A DNA stretch of 64,000 nt from Auanema rhodensis (taxonomy: Eukaryota; Nematoda; Chromadorea; Rhabditida; Rhabditidae), in NCBI GenBank assembly GCA_964057225.1, contig OZ059896.1, positions 9,114,001 to 9,178,000 on the forward strand, given 5' to 3'. Positions within the stretch are counted from its first letter, which is position 1. The number at the start of each line of letters is the position of its first letter. Under the pieces are notes generated by a model that was given only the letters and a program-made list of their open reading frames with translations, was not told the origin of the DNA and made no database searches. Position numbers and translations under genes: made by a program. Shown here in pieces: positions 56,801 to 64,000 of this stretch.

Positions 56801-59800
56801 ACAAACATTTTTATATTTTATTCTTAGATTGTCAGAAATTAATATTATGTTTACTTTATTTTTCTTAAAAATCTTTATGCATTCTTATGTTTCGTTTATT
56901 CAAAAAAAAAAAACGTTTTCTTTGTCTTGATGTCTTGTAACTTTTGATTCTTCAAGTGGTATCATGAAGAATTCTGATTGAGTAATCAAATCCGCTACTA
57001 GTCATGATGCTTCATTGATATCTAAGCATGTATTTACTCAATTTGACTATATTATATGTATCTTGTCATCAATTTCTTGTTAGCTTTCATCTCAAGTGGT
57101 AATTTTTCTACCTCACTATATCTCTCATTATCTAATCTCTCGCATTCTGTTCTTTCAACATACAGTTCGCCCTTCGACACCTGATTCTTCAATCATTTGC
57201 TTTTGCTTTACTTAGAATTCCAAATTTGTTCTTCAAACGGCATTAATAGCATCTGTCTTTCTATGCCATGTCTTTGAATTCGTTTGCCGAACTATTTGAT
57301 ATAGTTTCTATTCACTTCTATTTTTGTGAATTCATTCAAACTGGTTTCATCCTTTTTTTCATCTGTTGTAGATGTTTGCGGATTGTATGACACTCCAGCT
57401 GATTTTATCTTTTTTATTTCAAAAAACTCATCTCGAGAATATTTTTTGCAATTTTCATATGTTGACTTCTACTATATACAGTATTTTGCTTCTTCTTGTT
57501 CCGAAATGTTGTTTCATTCACATATTACAGACAAGGGTATGGAGAAACTAGAAAAACGGATCGGCCGTATCGTTAGCCGTTTACGTAATGTTCGTAAAAG
57601 TCGTCGTGATACGCAAAAGGATTGCGATATGGTAACATCCGTTTATTCGCCTTCTAGGCGTTCTACTTCTTCTGAAATTCGACCTCTTTCATTCCAATGT
57701 GGAGCTGATGATAACGATAACGTACCCGAAATTAAAGAAGCGACCAATCAAAAGCTCATGGAATTGAGTCAAAAAGCAATGGTTCGAATGATTGAAATGG
57801 GCCAAAAAACGAATCTACAAGTAACGAAGAAGAATCCTTTTGGAACTCTTCCTACCAAATTGAAGAAGAAGATGACGCGCGAGAAGAATGAGTTTGATGC
57901 AATGCCAGATGCATTGATACCTTTGCCTGTTTTAGTAAAGGAGCATGAAACAATAGAAATAACAATTGATATTCATGAATCTTACATCGATAACGATACT
58001 TCTATATCAACTATAGAATGTACTAATGATAACGAAAACTCTGTTGTTGAGCTTCATCGTCTTGGAAATGCTCTTCTTCGCTTAGATAATGAAAATTGCG
58101 AAGATGTTGTAGTGTCCAAAGAATACACAGATGAAGTTACTGAAGAGCCGGAAGACAGCATTACTCGGAAAACCTCATCAGATTTCCTCGAAGTACAGTA
58201 CATGTTACCAGAAGTTGAAAACATCCCGATGATTGACGATTTCCAAGAAATGGATCACTGTTCCTTTCGTAGCAATGCGATTAAAACGGAAGAAGCTGTG
58301 CTATCAGATATGGTAAATATGGAAGTTCAAGGAAACATTTTGGTGCAGCCTATATATGCTGTTCAACCTCATTACACACATGTACCTCTGAATGGTGTAC
58401 CGGTTACAATGGCATCTTCTGAATCTACTACTTGCGCTACTGATCTATATACTAGTACGGTTTCATGCTCTAGCGAGTTAACAACTACGAATATTGAAGA
58501 AGTTCAAGATGGACATCAGGATACTACTCAGAAACATGAAGATAATCATTCAGTTTCGAATGTAGAAATCCTACATATTGAACAGTCTAACTCGGTTGAC
58601 GAGGAGGATGGCTATGATCCTTCTGACGACATAACTTTGACTGCTAATGTGACTTCTCTTGGAATTGATATGACCGATGGCCAAGTGGAAAAAGCTTTGT
58701 CAGAAACATCAACAAATCGAACCTCATCAATCGAAATTGATGAAGTAGATGATTCTTTAAGTTCAGCTCCACTACCTCGTTTAAAGATTGAAGACGAAGA
58801 TCATCGGCATGATCTGGAATCACGAGAATCTGGATATATCTCCTCGCTATCGATGGGATCACCAAATAATTCATATTCGTTTTCAACTCAAAATCTGCAT
58901 TTGTTGTCACCTAAAATTCCCAGAACGCGTTACCGTCAAACCCACGAAGAAGGAATACGCGTGAAAGGACTACAACGAGCTACAACAGTTGAAAACTTGG
59001 ATGCAGTAAGGACAAGAGAAGAACTCATGTTTGATGATTTCATGAAGGATACTGTATGTAAAACCAAATACATCACAAGCATATTTGAAGTCAAAAATGG
59101 TGGAATGGAAGATATTGTGGATGATATTCTATGGGAAATATCTAAGAATATTAGTTCAAATAAGATGCTTGTAGCTGCTTGTGAACTTCATTTCTCTGTA
59201 CCAGTTGCACGAAGGAATCGGAAAACAGAGTACAGGCACGTGTTATAGTTTTTTATTTGCTACAATTCAAACACTAAGCTTATTTGCTTGTATAGCAAGC
59301 ATTTTTGCCATTATATTTCTTATTAAAATACTATAAAATGATTTATTCATTGAAATTATTTAATTTAATTAGTGCCATTTCATCTGAATATTTCAATAAC
59401 TTCTAAGACTATGGGATATGATCATCACCTAAATGAGACTTTTTTCCAGACTAAAGACTGGTCTTCTTTCAACATTGCGAATAAACAATCAGCGTTTGCT
59501 GAATTTACGTCGAGGCAATCGTTCTGCTCCTCTTCATCTTTTCGAATCTAATACCGACGAAAATATACGACTGAACAAAGATGTTCAGGCCACACAAGGT
59601 ATTTACCAAAAAAAAAGAAAAAAAAAGAAGAAGATGATGATGATGATGATGATGATGATGACTAAAAGAAAAATCATTCGAATCTTCTTCATCCCTCTTA
59701 TTCTATTATAACTTCAAACGGAATTATTCTTCTTAGGAATCTATCTACGTGTTTACAAGAAATTGCTGGATTATGCACATAGCGAAACAACGGAATTACA

Positions 59801-62282
59801 TCGACCATACTGGCAATTATCAACAGCTGCTGTTGAACATGGATATGGTGTTGATCTCTCTCCTCAACCACAAAAATTTTTATTTGATGATGATCAGAAA
59901 ATAGATGATTTAGCAAATGATACTCTTGTGGCTGTTAATATTATTGCACTTGCTTTCATGGGTCTCAGCTAGTTTTTTGAAATTTAAAAGAAGAGAAGAA
60001 AGAAATTCAAAATTAAATTATGAAATAACTCCGTCTGTATATGACATGTTATTATTTTGTTAAAATACAATTGTTATTGGAAATTCGATTCAATTTCTTA
60101 GATATCACTGCCAGTTCATTCGTTTTGCTCAATTAGTTATTATATAGATGAAGTTAATATCATATATAATAACTAAATATTATATTTTTGATACTTTGAA
60201 TTAATCAAACTGTTGTGAACCATGGGTTTTAACTTATATACATACATAGATATATATATTATAGTTTTTATAGTTTTATATATGTCGCTAACACGATAAT
60301 CATAATAAACATTTATAAAATATAAAATTTAGTAAATAATTTTATTTAATTTTAAAGTTAATCATCAAAGCTGAACATCTCTTATTAAACTCATCAAATA
60401 CACGATTATGGCGTGTTCAAGTTGAAAATGTTGATGATAATACTCCAGTATTCATTAATGTAAGTTTAATTAAAGTTTTTCTTCTTTTATTTAAACGAAA
60501 TTATCTTCTTAAGTCGTCATCACTTCTATTTACCCTGAGATCACTTGTACCTATTGGACGTTTAAGTGCATTTGATGCTGATGGTGATGCTGTATTCTAT
60601 CGTATTATTCCATCATGTAATAACTGATTCCATAATATTGAAAGAGAAAAGATTCTTTTTTAGGTTCTCCTTATTCAAAATATTTTACGATTGATGAAGA
60701 ATATGGTGAAATTACATTTAATCGTAAGGAAGATGATATTAAAGAACACCGTATTAATCTATGTGCTATAGCCAGGTTTGTTTACTATATGATATCATAA
60801 AAGAAATATTTGTCTTATGTTTTGTGTTCTTAATATATATTCTTTTCTCTCTATAGATCTCAGAAAACTCTCTTGGATCCTGAACTTCAATTTGATTCAC
60901 GAAGAAGCGATATGATACAATTCATAGTGGCTAAAGAACATGAGCAACAGTTTATAATTCCTGATATGACATCATATAACAATACAATAACAACTATAGG
61001 TAAATTAATTATTTTAAAGTTAATTATATAAAATTCTAAATAGATCCTCTGCTTCAACGAATTTCTATTCCCGTTAATATGCATTCATATCCTTCATCCC
61101 ATGGACATCTTAAGCTTAATTCATCAATTATTCGAGTTCAATATACACCGTAACATTCTAGATTACTGTAAAAAACTTATTTTTTACTTTTCATTAAAGA
61201 TGTGCTGATATGTTGCCGGCTACAACAACTAAAACAGCTCTGAATCAGCTATTTGTAATGGATGACGAGACAAATACAGTTCGAATTTCCCCAAAATTAG
61301 CTTCAGAACATGATGGAATATATAAAGTTTCAATAGCTACTGATAGTCCTAATGAAACTTATATGATCAATCAAGAGGTTTTCATATAATTCATATAACT
61401 ATATTATAATATTTATAATATTAAGTATCATTTGATTAATGCTGCACGTAAATCAAAATATGTATTTGATCTTCCTGCTTCTGAATTATCTCGAAACATT
61501 CGCGGTTTCCAACGGTGTGTTAATACCAATCTTATATGAATAATTGAAATATTTCAGAAGATTATCAACTGCTTTATCATCAGATCACCCTGATTTACCA
61601 ATGAGAATAGTTGTTGATAAACCAATGTCTATGAATAATAATAGAACAAGGTATTCTTATTAGTTTATTATAAATTATTTATAATATACTATTTGCAGAT
61701 CATTTGTATGCTTCCATACAGTTAAAGATGGCAAAATTGTGAGTCCTGAAGCCGCATTAGATTCATTATCCATCAATAATGTTGGATCTGTATCTCAATT
61801 AGCTCATCTTTACAGCAAATATCACATAATTGATATTCAAGTAATAATAATATCTTTTTAGAAATTTAAAAATATATATAAATATCTTCAGGAATGTGAT
61901 AGTGATCCGAAATATGTGTCTGCTGCATCAATTTTCTCTAATCCTTCATTGAATATGGTCACAATACTCATTTATCTAGCTATTTGTTCTCTTATCTTAC
62001 TACCTTTCGCTATAATTATCTATTTTTGTGTAGTAAGAAGATATCGTACATACATATCAACAAAAGAAAAAACATTAAAAGGTTTGATATGATATAGGAT
62101 TACTGTAAATAGTCATGTTTAAGCTCCATCCTCGGATGTTTCTCAATCTCCATCGCTTCAACCAACGCCTACTTTTCTACTTGCACCATCGACTGTAACT
62201 CCAATGTAAGTGTTCTTTTGGGAAAATAGCCCAAAAACTAAATTATTATTGTTTCAGGGGTCCAATCGGATATTGGGATTAA
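47998..62282 (+). CDS. Large cadherin-family cell adhesion protein
   Basis: Roughly 40 exons, mostly separated by introns of 40-100 bp, encode about 1,750 residues. A signal peptide (MKMLLILLLFQASITR) comes first, then a divergent region with a Thr/Glu-rich, mucin-like segment (exon at about 49205-49714). Cadherin repeats follow, with the calcium-binding signatures VNDVNDHVPQL, INDIDDNPPEI, SDENDNTPHF and VENVDDNTPVF, and LDRE/LDYE motifs (LLDREESS, PLDYEKS). One membrane span (ILIYLAICSLILLPFAIIIY) precedes a short cytoplasmic tail that ends in PMGPIGYWD. I see no beta-catenin-binding site, so this is not a classical cadherin. Some of the N-terminal micro-exons (48.1-48.8 kb) could be joined in more than one way. 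Intron 54023-60357 holds another gene on the same strand. I cannot tell which nematode cadherin this matches. Confidence 0.85.
53839..53893. repeat. (AT)n microsatellite in a cadherin intron
   Basis: About 27 perfect AT units fill most of a short intron, between exons that end in KYSIM and start with EGNATSEKF. Confidence 0.95.
54023..57538. other. First half of the large cadherin intron
   Basis: T-rich plus strand without convincing exons, especially 54.8-57.5 kb. It would hold the promoter and any 5' untranslated exons of the nested gene. A C-rich patch (caccccccactccccaccc) is seen at about 54798. Confidence 0.5.
57539..59972 (+). CDS. Unrecognised acidic, largely disordered protein nested in a cadherin intron
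   Basis: Three exons (57539-59229, 59450-59598, 59737-59972) give 691 residues. The start is the ATG just after a TTACAG acceptor, so the 5' end is spliced or trans-spliced there. The N-terminus (MEKLEKRIGRIVSRLRNVRK) is a basic amphipathic or coiled-coil helix. A long Ser/Thr/Glu/Asp-rich region of low order follows (about residues 130-500), with DEEDGYDPSDD and DSLSSAPLPRLKIEDED. The C-terminal third looks folded, with EDIVDDILWEISKNISSNK and YWQLSTAAVEHGYGVDL, and ends in hydrophobic ALAFMGLS. No known domain is recognised. The cadherin donor at 54022 is phase 0 and does not fit this frame at its acceptor, which needs phase 1, so it is not simply an alternative cadherin end. An AATAAA at 60304 could end its transcript before the next cadherin exon. 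Confidence 0.75.
59628..59661. repeat. (GAT)n microsatellite in an intron of the nested gene
   Basis: A polypurine run (A-rich with GAAGAA) leads into about ten GAT units in intron 59599-59736. Confidence 0.9.
60304..60309 (+). terminator. Candidate polyadenylation signal of the nested gene
   Basis: AATAAA 332 bp after the nested stop and 49 bp before the next cadherin exon (60358), so it still lies in the cadherin intron. Confidence 0.45.
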
Positions 62283-63001
62283 AGAAATCACATACATGTT
62301 TCTATGTCCTTTGAATAATATACATTTCTTATTTGTTATATTCTTTTTTTTTAATTTCAATTCAATCACCTCTTTCACCACATTTTGATAAACGAGGACG
62401 TGAAGAAGCTCAAAGTCGAAGTTTTGATAAAATTGATAAGACCATAAATTCTCGAAATCAGATAATAATTCATCACTTGTATTGTCAGGAGCTGAAAATA
62501 ATTTTGAATTACGATATTGATAATGAATTAAACAGCAAACATTTTATTTTTAATTAAAGAAAAGAAAGTTATTGATAAATACCCTGTAATAAGTAAAAAT
62601 TTGAAGAAAAAAATCATTCCTATATTAGCTAAATATATAAAAAATATGTAATTAGTATAATTTAGAGAAGAAAAAGCTTAAACTCTTATCTTAAATGTGA
62701 TAATAGTGTGAAAGGGGAAGTTGAAAATCATTGTTACTGACCAAAATACCAATAATCCTCATCAAATTTGAAACTTTAAACAAAAAAACTGAAGAAAATT
62801 TAAAAAAAAAACTAAAAAAGAAATTCAATATTCTTGATTTTAAGGTCAATAATAATAATTTCTTTTCAATTACATATATCGGAATCGGTTTTGTTCACCT
62901 ATACATAGACAATTGAAATTTGATATTAATCAAAATCAAATACAGCATGAAAAATCTCTCAAAGATTACTCAAAATTTGTTTTTTTTACAGTTTTTAATT
63001 C
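62283..63001. other. Convergent 3' flanks of the cadherin and bZIP genes
   Basis: Very AT-rich, Lys/Asn-type open frames only. No gene seen. Confidence 0.55.
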
Positions 63002-63996
63002 TCATTTAGTACTTAAAACTGCCATTTTAAGTTGCTGAATTTCTTGTTCCATATCAAGAATTGTATGTCTTAATTCTTCGTTTCTTTTGGACAATCCTTC
63101 TAATTCGCCATCAGATCGTCCACGAGCATCTCTTTGTCGCTTACGATAACGAGCAGCAGCTTCGTTATTCTACATATGAAATTATATTTGATATGAATAA
63201 CAATAGAATTTCGAAAAAACCTTTTGTCGTTTTCTTCTGAGAATATCTTCTGGATTTTCTTTTACTGGATGACATTCAGTAATAGATGATTGCATTAAAG
63301 CATTCACAACCATCTTTACAAGTCCTTCGATAAGATGGGTACTCTATAAGTAAATGTTTAATAAAAAAACAAATATTTATCTTTCTTTTTCAATTATTTT
63401 TCATACAAAATATATAATTAATTAATTAAATTTAAACTTATAAATATTTCAAAATTGTACTGGTTGTTTTCTTATTAATCCGCTATGGGTGCTACTTGTT
63501 TTATCATTTTATCATATACTGATTGCATATTTTTCAGCTTTTTCTCTGCTCAAAATGAAAAATTTGATCGTGTTTGCTCTCTCCTTATTACGTGATCTAT
63601 ACTAATTTTCATGTTTTCTTTATCGCACACATGAGCTATAATCGTAGTTGAAGCTGATCAACTACTGGAAAAATCACAAAGATCATTGTACAAACGATTT
63701 AAGTGCATGTCTATCTGTTTAAAAGGCTCTCGTACCATTCAGAATGACAGCTTTTTTGATAATTTGTGGTGTTGTATGTGCGATTTTGCAACGACTCTCA
63801 CCTGTAAGTCTGCAGGGTTCAAAGACAGTTGTGTTCTAGGGAAGATGTTTTGACCGTGTGCTGCTGCAGCCGGCATGTTAAGGTGGTGTTGTGGTGGAGG
63901 AATAGCAGCATAATTGGCTACAGGGTCAGGAGACATGGATGTGTAGCCGACGTCATGAGGAGAGTATGGTGGTGGAGAGAATGGTGTGCCATACAT
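63002..63996 (-). CDS. bZIP transcription factor, ATF4/5-like (5' end at window edge)
   Basis: Three exons (63996-63802, 63343-63221, 63169-63002) read in phase to 161 residues if the ATG at 63996 is the start. The ATG lies four bases from the window edge, so more N-terminal sequence may exist. The N-terminal exon is Pro/Tyr-rich (MYGTPFSPPPYSPHD), like an activation domain. The basic region is split by an intron between RRKRQK and NNEAAARYRKRQRDARGR, which carries the N-x-x-A-A-x-R-Y-R signature close to ATF4/ATF5. The leucine zipper (LEGLSKRNEELRHTILDMEQ) runs to the C-terminus. It should bind DNA as a dimer. ATF4/5-like factors act in amino acid and mitochondrial stress responses, but the exact orthologue cannot be set from this. 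Confidence 0.85.
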
Positions 63997-64000
63997 GTCT

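Noticed and set aside
57326-57538. Upstream extension of the nested-gene frame
   Set aside because: It begins at a non-ATG codon and its peptide is Phe/Ser-rich as in T-rich introns. A TTACAG acceptor just before the ATG at 57539 marks the true exon start.

Overview
The window looks like a nematode nuclear chromosome segment. The reasons are AT-rich DNA, many small introns (mostly about 40-100 bp) ending in TTTCAG, TTTTAG or TTAAG, multi-exon metazoan genes, and a short secreted protein with the cysteine pattern of the nematode ET module. I cannot name the species or clade. Most genes are split into exons of 50-250 bp, so I built the models by joining exons across splice sites and checking that reading phases agree.

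Left part (1-9.3 kb), mainly minus-strand. The window opens on the 5' part of an unrecognised minus-strand gene (47-553). Next come a doubtful small ORF (762-896), a small plus-strand secreted cysteine-rich gene (1868-2225), and a full glutamine:fructose-6-phosphate aminotransferase gene (2360-5497, minus), the entry enzyme of the hexosamine/chitin/N-glycan pathway. A probable terminal exon of an unidentified minus-strand gene lies at 8227-8389.

Middle part (9.3-31 kb). About 6-7 kb of T-rich, gene-poor DNA leads to a 16-exon plus-strand ELL transcription elongation factor gene (16415-20393). From about 21.7 to 30.4 kb the asymmetry reverses (A/G-rich plus strand). There I see only scattered probable minus-strand exons, a long GA microsatellite and several G-tracts, best read as introns of a large unidentified minus-strand gene. 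A minus-strand tRNA-Tyr with a short intron sits at 31156-31238.

Lipid-binding pair (31.7-39.1 kb). Two BPI/LBP/CETP-like (TULIP) secreted proteins are encoded head to head: a minus-strand gene (31712-34820) and a plus-strand gene (36003-38962). They share an intergenic region that holds an unexplained GC-rich island (about 35.23-35.48 kb).

Right part (39.4-64 kb). A minus-strand GPI-type ephrin lacks its signal-peptide exon here. It is followed by 7.5 kb with no convincing exon (probably its long 5' intron or control region). Then comes a very large plus-strand cadherin gene (47998-62282, about 1,750 residues, one membrane span). A 6.3-kb cadherin intron contains a separate same-strand gene (57539-59972, 691 residues) that I cannot assign to a family. 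The window ends in a minus-strand bZIP factor gene (63002-63996) convergent with the cadherin gene.

The genes do not form one pathway. The main points of interest are the nested gene, the divergent TULIP pair, and strand-composition patterns that outline transcription units lacking recognised exons.
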